From positions 1 to 64,000 of the forward strand of contig NTMA01000092.1 of NCBI GenBank assembly GCA_002917075.1: DNA of 64,000 nt, given 5' to 3'. This document shows positions 50,601 through 64,000 of this stretch, in pieces. Position 1 is the first letter of the stretch, and every line of letters starts with the position of its first letter. The stretch is from Hawksworthiomyces lignivorus. Lineage: Eukaryota > Ascomycota > Sordariomycetes > Ophiostomatales > Ophiostomataceae. The position numbers were made by a program, and so were the translations under genes. The notes beneath the pieces are model-generated. The model was not told where the DNA came from. It saw only the letters and a program-made list of their open reading frames with translations, and did no database searches.

Positions 50601-52602
50601 CGCACAGGCGCCAGAATGCGCTCGCCCGACCCCTGTCCGTTCACCCCACCCACACACACTTGTTTTTGTCCACACCCACCGTCCTGAGCTCAGGTCATCG
50701 CCATCTTCACAACTGCTCTCTCATTCTCTCTCTCTCCTCTCCCCTCTGCAAATCGCACCCCCTGGTCGCTCGTCCTTGGGGGCTTCCTTTTTAGCCAGTC
50801 GTGCTTGCCCACCCTGGTCCAAATTCTCTCTCCTTCCCAGTCGTTGCGCGCCCATCCGTACACGCTTCCCATCGCTCTTTCTCCTCTTCCTCTTTGTGCC
50901 TGTGTGTTTGTGTAGCACGCACCATGCGAATCTCTTGCTTGCGCTATTGCTGTCGACTTTCCTTCCTTCCTCTTCCCTGTCGGTCTTGACCTGTGTCTCT
51001 CGCGCTCTTTCCTCTCTTTCTCTCCTCGCACACCCCTTCCTTCCCCCCCGTCTTCTTTCTTCTGGCTCGTTCCTTCTCCCTATCTCTGCGTTCCACGTCG
51101 TACCTGCCGTGGTCACCTTGCCTTTTTTTCACCACTCTTTTCCTCTTCCCGCCCCCCAGCCTCTGAAAATCATAAACCCACCCATCCGCTCTTTCTTAAT
51201 CGATCCATACCCCCCCCGGCTCCATACGGCCCTTCTCTTTTTTTGAAAGCCCTTTTCCTTCTTAAGATTCCCGTTTTCTGCTTCCCTCTTTCCTCCTTTC
51301 TTCCCTCTTCTCCTCTCCATCGCGTGTGTGCAAGGAGGTTTCTCTCTCTCTTACCTACCTCGACCTTTTCCCTTTCTCTTGTCTCATCTCCCTTTCTATT
51401 TCACGATAATTCTTTCGTCTGCCGGCATTCCAGCTGTTGACATATTTGTTGCTTCATTCTTTATTCTTATTTCAAGGGTTTGTGACAGACTCTTATTTTT
51501 TCCTTTTCTTGAATTATAAGCTGTTCTTCCGAAACGGGGCCAGTTTTTTTTCCTTTTTCATTATATATATATTTTTTGTCTATCCTGAAGTCAACATCTT
51601 CTCTTTTACACCCCACCCCTGAGGCACATCATCCAGCCTTCTCGACGACAGGCCAAGGTTCAACAAGCAGTTAAAAAGGACGCTCATCGACTTCTTTCTG
51701 ACACGCATCGTCGCACGTCGTGAATATCATCGAGTGACCCCCCCTTTTCTCGTACTCCACAAATCTGCTTTTACCTGTTTGATCTCCGTCCATTCTCGGG
51801 AATTCTTGTTCAACTTCTTTGACGATTTTGCTCTTCTCTGCCCTCTCACTCTTGGCATTGACCTCTTCGATTTGCTGAGTTCGCTCGATTCGTCCATTTC
51901 TTCATCGGTTGGGATCTGTTCTGTTCCCAATTCGACCCGCTTGTTTCTCGCGCATCGGCACATCCTCGCATTGCTCTCACGGCTCTCGGCCAGCATCATC
52001 AATAGCAACCTTCTCAAAGTCGGCAGTGATCCTACCTTCGGGTATCCCCATTATCATCGCCTGTTATCCAATCCCTCCTCCTTTAACCTGGCGAGTGCAC
52101 CTTGACGGTTCACCCCAGTAAACAACTTCTGTCTTTTTAACAGCATCGTTCGCTTGAAGCATTAGAACGCTTTGTCATATCCGCCGGACTCCCTCCTTTC
52201 GGGCTGGACTCGATTTCTTTATCCCATCTAGTATTACACCACTAGAGGCATACCAAGCCGTTCATTTTTGTGTACCCTCGTTTTCATATAACAGGGACGT
52301 TATATCACAACCGCACCAACACACGCATACAGGGGCAGCGCCTCCAATCGCACATTCATCCTTTTTGGACCCTTATTTCATTTGTTCTCTTATTCTCCCA
52401 CATCTACATTGCGAACTATTCCAGCGCGGAATTTTCTCTGAACTCATTTTTTTATTCCCTCTTCGCCTCTCCTTTCAGTACGCCCAACAGCTGGCTTGTC
52501 CACAACGCTCAAAGACCTTCTCTTGTGTCTTGATCCGTGATATCTGGGATTCTACTGGGTTTTTTTCCCTCTTTCAACCCACCTTAGTGGCAGGAGTTCA
52601 TC
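50601..52602 (+). promoter_or_regulatory. Pyrimidine-rich promoter and probable long 5' leader of STE12
   Basis: On the STE12 sense strand this 2-kb stretch is strongly C+T-rich, densest at 50700-51640 (runs such as TCTCTCTCCTCTCCCCTCT and CCTTCCTTCCC), a pattern common just before transcription starts in filamentous fungi. A T-rich patch (51547-51580) and more CT-rich sequence lead to the STE12 ATG at 52603. The transcription start cannot be placed from sequence alone; a leader of up to about 1-2 kb, possibly with an intron, is plausible. Confidence 0.5.
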
Positions 52603-55329
<2,727 letters not shown>

Positions 55330-56066
55330 AGTTCAGCGACCTGATACCCCCAGATACCTACCTGGCTGCTATTGTACTTTTATTCGTGTTTGCTTCTTTG
55401 GTCTATGTCGAACTCTTTTTATGTTTTATGTTTTGTAACTCTTCCTTTTTTTTTTGGCTTCTGCTTGGGAAATCCGTCCTTCGTCACGGGACACGACTTC
55501 GTGAGCTTTGGGTTAGTCTCACACATTTACGCCAGCTTTGCGGTTCATTCTGCTTTTTTATTCTTCTTCGCATCCGCCGTCTCGTTATTCTGCTTTTTAT
55601 AGCTGTGTCTCATCATCGGGAATAAGTTTCCTCGTGTTTCCAAAAAAAAAATTAGATTCGGAAACACGAGACGGAAAAGGGGGGGTTGGGATGGAGGATT
55701 GGTTTATGGTCGTTCGGAGGAAATTTGTGTATTGGATTTGAAAGTTCGAGATGGCTAGGTGAAAGACACGGAGAAGACGAAGGCTATGCATCTGTGTATA
55801 TATAAACAGTTATACTTCACTTCTTTGAAGTGTGGATAGAGAAGACTGGACTTTCGATTATAACTGCGCGCTACTGAAATAAACGCATCTGTTTTGTATT
55901 CCAAAGCTCATTGTGCGAGTAATATATGTAACATGTCATTGTGCGTGCGTTCGTGGAGGCCTGTAGTAGATATGGTAGTAGATATGGTAGTAGATATGGT
56001 AGTAGAGGAACGAAACAACCATATTTTACATTAACTGCTCTAGTAATGCAATTAAAATGGTGCAAT
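55330..56066. other. Convergent region between STE12 and FAF1
   Basis: 737 bp. It is T-rich after the STE12 stop and probably holds the 3' UTRs of both genes. It contains a 12-bp tandem repeat at 55963-56007 and an 8-bp inverted pair (ACTTCTTTGAAGT, 55819-55831). No gene seen. Confidence 0.55.
55963..56007 (+). repeat. 12-bp tandem repeat, about 3.7 copies
   Basis: The unit GTAGTAGATATG is repeated three times perfectly, then GTAGTAGAG. It lies about 60 bp beyond the FAF1 stop, so it is probably in or next to the FAF1 3' UTR. Confidence 0.85.
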
Positions 56067-57266
56067 TCATCGCCGCTTCTTTCTCTTCATTCCCGTGTTC
56101 TTCCTGGATCCTTCTATTGTTCGAACATCCCGTTCCCGCAAACGTAGCTCTGATCCTCGGAGACGTCCGACCGCCGGTGCGTCTACAGCCTGCATACGCC
56201 TGGACACCTTTGCCGGCTTCGCTACCGCCGGCCGCTCTAGCACGATGCCGCTCTCGCGGGCCTCGCGCCGCCGCTTTGCCTCCCGCGTCGCCGCCGCCGC
56301 AGCAATGCCCTTCCGCTGGGCCATGGGCATCGACGCCTGCGTGAAGATGCTGTCGCGCGCCTGGCTGACTGTGATGAGCGGCGCGGCGCCCCGGGCGCTG
56401 CCGCCGTCGCCCTTGGCCTTGTTGGCCACGGCCTGGATGCGCAGGTCTGTGGTGCGCTGGCGCAACCGGCCGGCGGCAAACGGCCGGCTGCTCTTCAAGT
56501 TGGCTGGGGCACCCCCGCCAGCAGCAGCAGCAGCAGCGGCGGCGGCAGCCGATGTCGCCGACGATGACGTCGAGAACGACGACGGCAGGGCGAAGGCGCC
56601 GGACAGCAGGTGCGACTCGGAGATCAGGCGCTGCAGGGCCAGGTCGTTGGCCAGCAGCTCGGGCGCGTCCTTGTACTGCTTCTCCGCTCCGGCGCCGCTG
56701 TCGTCGCCACTGTCGCCGTCTCTCCCGCCGCGCTTGCCGTTCTTGCCGCCGCGTCTGGCGCTGCCGCCGTCGTCGAAAGAGGAGGGTGGTCTTGACGACT
56801 GTTCGGAGACGAGACTCTAGTTAGCACTGCGATATGGCGAATAAAATGCCTTTCATGGTAGGTCGGAGCAAGACTAAGAAGAGTTACGAACCAGATACAG
56901 CTTGCGCTCCTGCTTTGTCATGGCAGAGTCGGGCGTGTCTGCCATTGCGGTTTTGCTATAGTCCACGACTTGGACGACCGGAACGGCCTCGCCAAGTTCG
57001 TCGCCTTCTTCGTCGGAGAGGCCTGACCAGTCAGACCCTGGTGACGATCCATTATCGTCGCTGTCGTCTTCGTCTTCGTCGCTCTCTTCCACCACAACGG
57101 GCTTCTTCTCTTTCCTTTTCTTTGTGGCAGATTTCAGCGGCTTGAACTGAGCCTCAAAATGGCGTCGAAAGATAGCTTGTGCGTCCTCATCGCCGTCTTT
57201 GGCATGTGCAGCAGCGGCGTTCGCTGTTGGGTGCGCCTTTTTCCTTTTCCCCAACACAGTCGGCAT
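56067..57266 (-). CDS. FAF1: rRNA-processing protein FAF1 (DUF4602 family)
   Basis: Yeast Faf1 is an SSU-processome protein needed for 40S subunit formation. Two exons: 56892-57266 and 56067-56798, giving 368 residues. The intron (56799-56891, 93 bp) starts with the unusual donor GTTCGT, has a GCTAAC branch site and ends in CAG; joining in phase 0 gives KLYL-SSRPPSSF, which fits the family. The N-terminus is basic (MPTVLGKRKKA), followed by a helical stretch (AQAIFRRHFEAQFKPL), a Lys-rich patch and an acidic run. The family core includes EKQYKDAPELLANDLALQRL and a Ser/Ala-rich linker with LRQRTTDLRIQAV. The tail is very basic, ending in KRKKRR, as expected of a nucleolar protein. It is divergent from HIS6 across 421 bp. 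A model without the intron stops after exon 1 and is not plausible. Confidence 0.82.
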
Positions 57267-57687
57267 TGTCTCGTCGCGAAAGGAAACCAGACGGGAACTG
57301 GAGTAATGTAGTTGCAGTAGAACAACAAAGAGTGAAACGAAGCAGCGCGACGATGCTGTCGTTGATTGAGGTCCCTAGAAAGCGGTCAAACTTTTTTTTT
57401 TTGGTCAAGCAGAATTCGAGCAGATGATTGGGTCAGATTCCTGCGCCACTGGAGCAGTTCCGTACTTAAACTGCACTCCCGCCTACGCTAAAGAACAGAG
57501 CTGTCTACAAGCTAAAGTGCTGCTTTCTCGACACTAAACTGACCCCGCCAAAAGGAAAAAAAACATGGGAACAAAGAGCGCCCTAAACGTAGAACGTAGT
57601 TATAAAATTCTCCTTGCCTGGTCTCTGTCTCTTCGTGTACACGGTTGAGCGTATTTTCTTCCCTTACCTCATTCCAATTTCCTCAAG
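57267..57687. promoter_or_regulatory. FAF1/HIS6 divergent promoter region with a TATA box
   Basis: 421 bp between the two start codons. A TATAAAA box (57601-57607) lies about 81-87 bp upstream of the HIS6 ATG, followed by pyrimidine-rich sequence (CTCCTTGCCTGGTCTCTG). I looked for a Gcn4/CPC1-type TGACTCA element and did not see one, so general amino-acid control of HIS6 is not shown here. Confidence 0.55.
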
Positions 57688-58617
57688 ATGACGCGCTTCC
57701 GTCCCTGTATCGACCTCCACGCCGGCCAGGTCAAGCAGATCGTCGGCGGCACCCTCGACTCGGCCACGGCCGCCCTGCAGACCAACTTTGTCGCCAGCCA
57801 GCCCCCGGCGCACTTTGCCGGCCTGTACCGCGACAACGACCTCCGCGGCGCCCACGTCATCATGCTGGGCAGCGGTCCGGACAACGTAGCCGCCGCCCGC
57901 GAGGCCGTGGGCGCCTGGCCCGGCGGCCTCCAGGTGGGCGGCGGCATCCGCGACGCCAACGCGCAGCAGTGGATCGAGGCCGGCGCCGACAAGGTGATCG
58001 TGACGTCGTTTCTGTTTGAGAAGGAGGAGGAGGACGGCAAGGACGGCGAGCGCTACGTCTTCAGCCAGGCCCGGCTGGACGCCGTGCTAGCGGCGCTGGG
58101 CGGCGACCCCGCGCGGCTCGTCATCGACCTCAGCTGCCGCCGCGTGGCCGGCGGCAGCGACGGCGATGAGCCCGCCGCCTGGGCCGTCGCCATCAACAAG
58201 TGGCAGACGCTGACCGACATGCATCTGTCGGCCGCCACGCTGGCCCGCCTGGCGCCCTACTGCAGCGAGTTCCTCGTGCATGCCGCCGACGTCGAGGGCT
58301 TGCAGCGGGGCGTCGACGAGGCCCTGGTGGCCCGCCTCGCCGAGTGGTGCAGCGCCTGCGGCCGGCCCGTGACGTACGCCGGCGGCGCACGCAACCTCGA
58401 CGACCTCGCCCTCGTCGAGCGCCTCAGCGGCGGCCGCGTCGACCTCACTATTGGCAGCGCGCTCGACTGCTTCGGAGGCTCGGGCGCGCGGCTGGCGGAC
58501 TGCATCGCCTGGAACCGGCAGAAGGACCAAGAGAGCAGGACCAAAGAGCACGTGCCTTCAGCGCTCTCGTCTGAGGCAGCATCACACACTGCAGCGTCGG
58601 CGTCAAAGCCGTTATGA
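57688..58617 (+). CDS. HIS6: Phosphoribosylformimino-5-aminoimidazole carboxamide ribotide isomerase (HisA/HIS6)
   Basis: Fourth step of histidine synthesis: an Amadori-type isomerisation of ProFAR to PRFAR in the cytosol. Single exon, 309 residues, a (beta/alpha)8 barrel. The first catalytic Asp is in PCIDLHAGQVKQ (D9); the second is probably D147 in ARLVIDLSCRR. Phosphate-binding loops are visible as LQVGGGIRDAN (about 81-91) and YAGGARNLDDLALV (about 230-243). Eukaryotic HIS6 has a longer segment after the third strand, seen here as FLFEKEEEDGKDGERYVFS (about 108-126). About the last 25 residues are a Ser/Ala/Lys-rich tail without obvious family match. It lies next to FAF1, not next to other histidine genes, as is usual in fungi. 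Confidence 0.95.
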   Translation: MTRFRPCIDLHAGQVKQIVGGTLDSATAALQTNFVASQPPAHFAGLYRDNDLRGAHVIMLGSGPDNVAAAREAVGAWPGGLQVGGGIRDANAQQWIEAGADKVIVTSFLFEKEEEDGKDGERYVFSQARLDAVLAALGGDPARLVIDLSCRRVAGGSDGDEPAAWAVAINKWQTLTDMHLSAATLARLAPYCSEFLVHAADVEGLQRGVDEALVARLAEWCSACGRPVTYAGGARNLDDLALVERLSGGRVDLTIGSALDCFGGSGARLADCIAWNRQKDQESRTKEHVPSALSSEAASHTAASASKPL

Positions 58618-59177
58618 CATGGTTGAAGTGTCTTTGGCACTGTCGTCCAAAAAGCAGAAGCAAAAACAGACAAAAAATAATGTGAAAGAAATATATACCC
58701 AGTTCTCTACTATTCTGGTGCCGTCTAGTGGTCACTGTTCCCAATCTTACAGCTTTATTGCCAGGAACTAATAGTGGGAGTGTTTGCTGCAAGGCTAACG
58801 TTTGAAAGTATATATCAGTCTCAGTCAAGGTCATTCATGCATGAAGTAAAAATGCGGTCCATTGTCTTTGATAAACTTTAACGAATATTACAATCCAAAC
58901 AAGCAAGCAACGTTGAAGCCCCGGACGTCTGCAGTCGTGAGCTCCTGGCCCCTTGCTATCGACACGAGACAAAGTCATTTCGGGGCATTACATGGCGTTC
59001 CGTTCGTCATGAATTTTTGGAGAACGAAAAGCCATAAAAATGAGCGAAGAGAAGAGAAAAGAGAGGAAAACGAAACCAAAATGAGAAAAACCGTTCAACC
59101 ATCAACTGTTCACATGTCTTTCGTACTTTACTTCACCATTGATCCAGTTCCCCGGCATTAGGTCATCCCGGCTTCCT
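58618..59177. other. Convergent region between HIS6 and BUD4
   Basis: 560 bp between the stops of HIS6 (+) and BUD4 (-). It holds AT-rich presumed 3' UTRs and a purine-rich run (59042-59076). No gene seen. Confidence 0.55.
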
Positions 59178-62100
59178 TCAGACATACATACTCTTTGTCC
59201 GCGAGTGGACACGCCGACCTTCCGCGCGCCGACGGAGAGTCTCTTCCCGCTTAAGGACCAACTCGCACCACTTGGTCTTCGCCCTCGAGCCGCTGATATC
59301 ATCATCGCTGCCAAAGCTGTCTCGAGAGATGACTTCTGAGAGCACTTTCATCCACCCATCTTTGTCGGCGCCAGTGTCGGCATAGAAGTCGATCACTTCA
59401 CCGTTGTTGAAGCGAATGCGGAATCCCTCTTCCACGAACATGTAGCCCTCCTCTTCTTCCGCAAAGGCAGACCGCCGGCGCTTGCCGTTCTTACCAGTGG
59501 TCTCTTTCTCCGTCAGCGCTCGTCGGTCATCGATGAGACGCTTTGCATTGGCAAGGTTGATTGTAGCACGTGGCTGCCTTGTCGCCTCGTGATAGGCTGT
59601 GAGTTTGGTTCCAACCAGCTTGAAGTAGCGACGACGCCAGTACTGTAGTTATTATCCAACGTTAGCATTGTTATCATGGAAAGTGCCACAGCGCAAAGGA
59701 GAGAGAAAATAGATCTTACCGGGCAGTCTCCGCCTTGCTGGCTCAGATGGCCTTCCCAGTTTCGTGATTGGCGTTCCTCAGCGGCCTTCATCTCCCGGAT
59801 GCAAGAGTTCATGCTCTTGGGCATGTCGTCATTTGTGACACCCTTGGGGCGCGGAACAAACAGGAGCTGGAGCTCCAGCTTTCCAATCTTGTACGGCGCA
59901 CGTCGCACGACTGCCGTGTTGCCTCTCTTGCTCTTGACGCTAGACGCGAAGCCTGCTTCTTCTGTAGCCCACTCGTTGAAGCAGTTGATTTCTACGATGG
60001 CGGGGCGGCCGAAGCACTTTGACTCGTGCTCCTTCAAGCAGACATACGCACGCGCAAAGCTGCCATCCTCAGCGACAAGAGGAGACAGGAGATCGTACGC
60101 CGTAGGCTGTGCACTTCTAAGCTTGGCCTGGGCTTCGCGCTGTTCACGTGCCAGTCGCTCCTCCTCTTCCTTGAAGCGAAGTTCCATCTCCTTCCGCTTC
60201 TTTGGAGAGGCAAAGACGCGGCTGAACGTGGACGTCTTTGGACGGACAACCTTTGTGGGTGATTGGGTGGTGATTTTCTGAACAACTGGCTTCTCCAGCT
60301 TGACGTTCAGGGTCAGTTGGAACTCCAGCTCATTGGGAACAAGCAGCTCAAATTCTTGGCCGATGGGCGCATTTCGGGCCAGCTCAAGCCAGGCCGTCGT
60401 CACGCAGTGAACGCCATTGTCTAGCGTTAGGCTGAACCAAGTTCTCTCATCTGCACATAGTTAGTGGGTTTGAACGCTTTGCAGCACACATATAAACGAC
60501 AAACACGTCTCACGTACTTCTTGGCATCGGTAAGTCGAGATCCTTGACTCCCATGACCTTCACGAAGAGTCTGCCGCGCTCAGCACCTTCTTCGGTTGCA
60601 ACCTCGCATGCATAATCTTCTTCAGCAAGGGGATTCAGCGCCGCAGCGTTGCTCTCCTGTCCTGGTAGCGGCGGCACGGGGCCAGCCATCGCTGTTCGCT
60701 TACGAAGGCTCTTCTTCCTAATTTCGCCATTCCATGGCTCGACGGTCCAAGACTGCGGGCGGTCCTTCTTCACCGGCGAGTTCCCTGCTGAGCGAGCGCC
60801 ACGGAAGTCTTCACCGTGGTTGTCACTGGCAGCAACAAGCTTAGTGTTTTGCCGCATCAGATATCCGCGCTGTTTACAACAAGTAATGTTAGTATCAGGT
60901 GCAATAATTTTTTCTTCTCCGGCGACCTTCCGACACTTGTGGCCTTTGGACGCTCGTTGACACGCCTGTCCCACTGGGGATGACGAGTCTGACGTTTTAG
61001 GATTGTCATAGAATGACGTAGGAAAGTTGTATAAGTCCACCTTTTGAGCTTCAATCACTCGTTCAAAATCTTGATCCAGGCTAAGACCTAAATCAAGGTC
61101 AAGCGTCAGGCTGCGTTTCTTGAAGCTAGGGTGTCTCTCAAGAAAATCGTCGCCAGTAGACTCTTGGCCTTCTTCGGCGCCCATATCACGAGACAGGCGG
61201 TTGCGGTGCCGTTCTGGAATGGGAGGCACATCTGGGATTTCGCGGCTGACTTGCCGGCGAGCTTCGCGCATGGCCATAATATCTGAGGGTGTGGCGGATG
61301 CTCTGGTCTTCAGTTTGGAACCAGAAGCGCTCTTGATGGTTGCGAGCTGCTCGGGAATGGCAGGAGATTCTTGAATTACTTCCTCCTCCTCTTCCATTTC
61401 TTCCTCTTGGCCGTCCTCATAGACTTCGCCATCGTCTTCTTCTTGGACGGGATGGTGGATAACGGAGTCTGGCGTACCAGGCTCGTCTTCAAACTCTTCG
61501 TCATCACCCCAGCCTGAGCCATCATACTCTGGCTTTGAAAGTGACTTGGGGCGAGGCTTCTGCTCTGGAGTTTGCGGCCGCTCCAGGTATGTATGAACAT
61601 CAGCCATAGTTATTTTGGGCTCCTGGTTAGAGCTCTCCTCAGGTTTGGTGTTGCTGGCCGACAGTGAGTCACCCAGGGAAAGATAGCCTTCCTGTGCGGC
61701 GGTAGTCGAAAACTGAGGCTGGTGGATGTCATCTTCTTTGACAATGTGAGAGTTTGAGCTTTCTTGCACGGGAGTTGCAGCTCGCGGGGTTGTGGAGATG
61801 TCAGCCTCAATGGATTGCTCCGTCTTCATTGCGTCTCCATCAGAGTAGATGCTTTCCAATTCTTCGCAGTCGTCAGCACCGCGGTTGTCCTCGTGTGCTT
61901 CGCCATCGACGAAAAAGCTGTCTTCATCGTGCTCAGTGCTGGGAATAGGGACATCGGGATCCAGCGGAAGATGGCGTTCCGGAGCGGGACTGGGCTGAGG
62001 CGACGAAAAGTTGTAGTCTGACTCGCGATCTCGGCCTATGCCTCCGTTCACTCTGCGAAGAATGGATTCCCGGGAGATGCGCGGGGGCAATCTGTACTCT

Positions 62101-63635
62101 TCGAGTCCAGAGAGGTCACCAATAGTATCGTCCTCCTCATCATGGTGGGCATTGTCTCCATTGTGAGACGCATCCGCTTCAGGAGTTTGGCTGTTAGCAC
62201 GCTCTCTGGCACCAGCTCGTCTCATGCGCCTTTCTCTCTGCAGCTCCGCGGCAGATTTGCCGTCATCTGACAGCATCATCAGCTTCAGGCGCTCTTCGAG
62301 CGTCATCTTGCTGTTTCCAATGTTCTGCATCTCCGACTTTGTGACAGCTGCAGGTGGAGGAGACGGCAGGCCGCGAGGGCTACCTCCAATCATGCGCTCG
62401 GCGGTCGCTGAGAGGCCTGTCGACGATGCGGAGTGGGTGCGGGCGTGCTGCATGCCAGGCAGGGGTGGGAGGGGCCTGTGTTCGCCGCTCGAGCCAGATG
62501 AAATCTGGGCTTCTTGGCGGCCAATAGCCGACGAAGGGGTTGCTTCGGGCATGGGACTTCCATCATATGGATGCTCGCGGCGGCTATCTGGGGTATCGTG
62601 TCTCCAGTCGTCCGGTCCCACGACAGGAGTCTTGTCGGTATCTTCCAGTGAAGCATCAAAACTGTCATCTTGGCTCTCCCCATCACCACCTGCATAGTGA
62701 TAGTCATCATAATCATCCTCATCTTCTTCGGACTCGTAGCTGCCCTCGCGGGAATTGCTTCCGACAGAAGAGAGATCAGGCGTTGCCATCTCGTATTCGT
62801 TCACCTGGGGTGGAGCGGCATCGAAGGTAACACTTTTGGCATGGCGATGAAGAGATCTCCCACTTGGCAACTCATGGTCGGCCAAAGACGCCTCCATAGA
62901 GAAGTCACCGTGCTCATCATAGCTATTCTTAAAACGGCTCGACAGAGACGACTTTATGGGGGACGCCTGATCCTTGCTAGCCGTAGACGGAGTGCCCGGC
63001 GTTGTGGTTGGGTGCTGATCAGCCTCAGACTTGGCATGCCCGCTGTTCTGTGGAGGCGACTCGAGGGTTGACGCTGATGGAGATACTTTTGTAGGACTAT
63101 AGAGAGGAATATCGTTTTTGCTTTCGCTGCGCTGATGGCCCTTCGCGCCCATGAGGCCCAATCCTCCGTAGGCATTGCCCTGGACCTTGGACAGGGGCCG
63201 TTCAACTCTAGGAATCCTAGTGGGGTCATATTCGTTCTTCTGCTCCAGAGCGAGGATACTGCTGTTCTTGACACGAGAAGCCTTCTGCAGACGCTCGATG
63301 GAAGAACGGCGGGTGGGTGATGGAGATCCGGAACGGATGCTGCCATACGAGTTCTCGGAACTGAAACCGCTGCGGTTCTGCCAGAACAAACGTGGCGAAG
63401 TGGTGCCATCAAGTGGCGAAGACTGAAACGGCGACGAGTCGGCGTTCAACCCCATTTTCTTGAAAGGGTAGCCGCGTTAGTCAGGCTTCATTATACAGGA
63501 AAATAAGACTGAAAAAGCAACAAACTGTACCTTTGTTGTCTGGTTCCAGCTGGGCGAGTTGCGTCTCTTCTCAGACGGAGAGATCTCTGAGAGAGGGCGC
63601 GGAATGCCGCTGATCTTCTTCGTAGGAGAAGACAT
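59178..63635 (-). CDS. BUD4: Bud site selection protein 4 (anillin-related, PH domain)
   Basis: Bud4 organises septins and the contractile ring; in filamentous ascomycetes it is needed for septation and conidiation. Five exons: 63531-63635, 61041-63458, 60518-60869, 59720-60450 and 59178-59642, giving 1,356 residues. The N-terminus (MSSPTKKISGIPRPLSE) is Ser/Pro-rich. Residues about 40-830 are low-complexity, acidic and Ser-rich with many SP/TP sites for kinases. The anillin-like region begins near RGYLMRQNTKLVAA (about 840), with DLDLPMPR-NERTWFSLTLD and EFELLVPNELEFQL following. The PH domain (about 1195-1310) includes YWRRRYFKLVG and FRIRFNNGEVIDFYAD. All four introns have GT/AG ends. The second (60870-61040) has a perfect TACTAAC branch site yet is 171 nt and stop-free. 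Exon 1 is supported by the conserved opening residues. Confidence 0.9.
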
Positions 63636-64000
63636 TGTTGTGTTGTTTTTGGAGATGCGCAGAGGATGCACCTAGTCACTTGTTAGGTTCGATCCGAACA
63701 CTCGTCGGAATGGCCAATGGTGCGCCAAGCGAAATACTTACAGGCTCAGAAGTGGCCATTGCAAAAACAGCAGAACGCACCAGTCGTGAGAATGGTGGTG
63801 ATGCTGTTCAACCCTAGCCGAGGGAAGCAAGTAAAGATAGAAGGCCGACTAGATGCGGCAGGATCTTGTTATGATAAACAGATGCTCGACGAGATAATTG
63901 CAAGGCGATCAGATATGAATAGAATAGATATGAAGCGATGAAGTGATGCAGCTGCCAAAGCTAAAGATAGCAGAGCGAAGTGTTGTTCTTCTCCGCCTTT
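63636..64000. other. Upstream region of BUD4
   Basis: 365 bp to the window edge, probably the BUD4 5' leader and part of its promoter. No gene is supported. A GGTTCGATCC sequence at 63691-63700 resembles a tRNA B box, but there is no matching tRNA fold around it. Confidence 0.5.

Noticed and set aside
57267..57687. Possible Gcn4/CPC1 site upstream of HIS6
   Set aside because: No TGACTCA or close variant found on either strand in the interval.
63688..63701. tRNA B-box-like GGTTCGATCC
   Set aside because: It lies close to the BUD4 start without an A box or foldable tRNA around it.

Overview
The window looks like nuclear DNA of a filamentous ascomycete (Pezizomycotina, most likely Sordariomycetes). 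Coding exons are GC-rich. Introns are short (49-359 bp) with GT...AG ends and CTAAC/CTGAC/TACTAAC branch sites. There are no operons, and the recognisable genes are fungal orthologues: a filamentous-type STE12 with two C-terminal C2H2 fingers, BUD4, AVO1/SIN1, UTP10, NOC3, POP3, FAF1 and HIS6. I cannot name the genus.

Layout, left to right. 0.5-2.1 kb (+): an RS-rich NFKBIL1-like protein, convergent with the TORC2 subunit SIN1/AVO1 (2.45-5.6 kb, -). 6.4-7.7 kb (+): a PRCC-family protein, convergent with a conserved fungal DUF7582-like protein (8.0-10.6 kb, -). 10.6-13.95 kb: noncoding. 13.96-22.6 kb (-): a giant USP9X-like deubiquitinase of about 2,711 residues in eight exons. 22.6-25.8 kb: mostly noncoding, with an AT-rich stretch that may be decayed coding DNA. 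25.85-26.9 kb (+): POP3. 27.66-29.3 kb (+): a four-exon gene I do not recognise. 30.1-35.9 kb (-): UTP10, divergent from NOC3 (36.4-38.6 kb, +). 39.7-41 kb: a possible small multi-exon gene whose model I could not settle. About 41-52.6 kb: a gene desert ending in a long pyrimidine-rich stretch in front of STE12 (52.6-55.3 kb, +). 56.1-57.3 kb (-): FAF1, divergent from HIS6 (57.7-58.6 kb, +). 59.2-63.6 kb (-): BUD4.

Functional theme. Four genes act in making ribosomes or processing pre-rRNA: POP3 (RNase P/MRP), UTP10 (SSU processome), NOC3 (60S assembly) and FAF1 (40S assembly). UTP10 and NOC3 share one 491-bp divergent promoter with strong poly(dA:dT) tracts. The other genes serve growth signalling (SIN1), mating and invasive-growth transcription (STE12), septation (BUD4), histidine synthesis (HIS6), RNA processing (PRCC, NFKBIL1-like) and ubiquitin removal.

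Most exon-intron joins were worked out by eye from reading frame, splice motifs and family conservation. The items I rate highest are an in-phase cassette exon in STE12 whose skipping would fuse two zinc fingers into one with perfect spacing, a BUD4 intron that is a multiple of three and stop-free, the STE12 gene desert, and the unrecognised gene at 27.7-29.3 kb. I saw no transposon, CRISPR array, rRNA, convincing tRNA or secondary-metabolite cluster.
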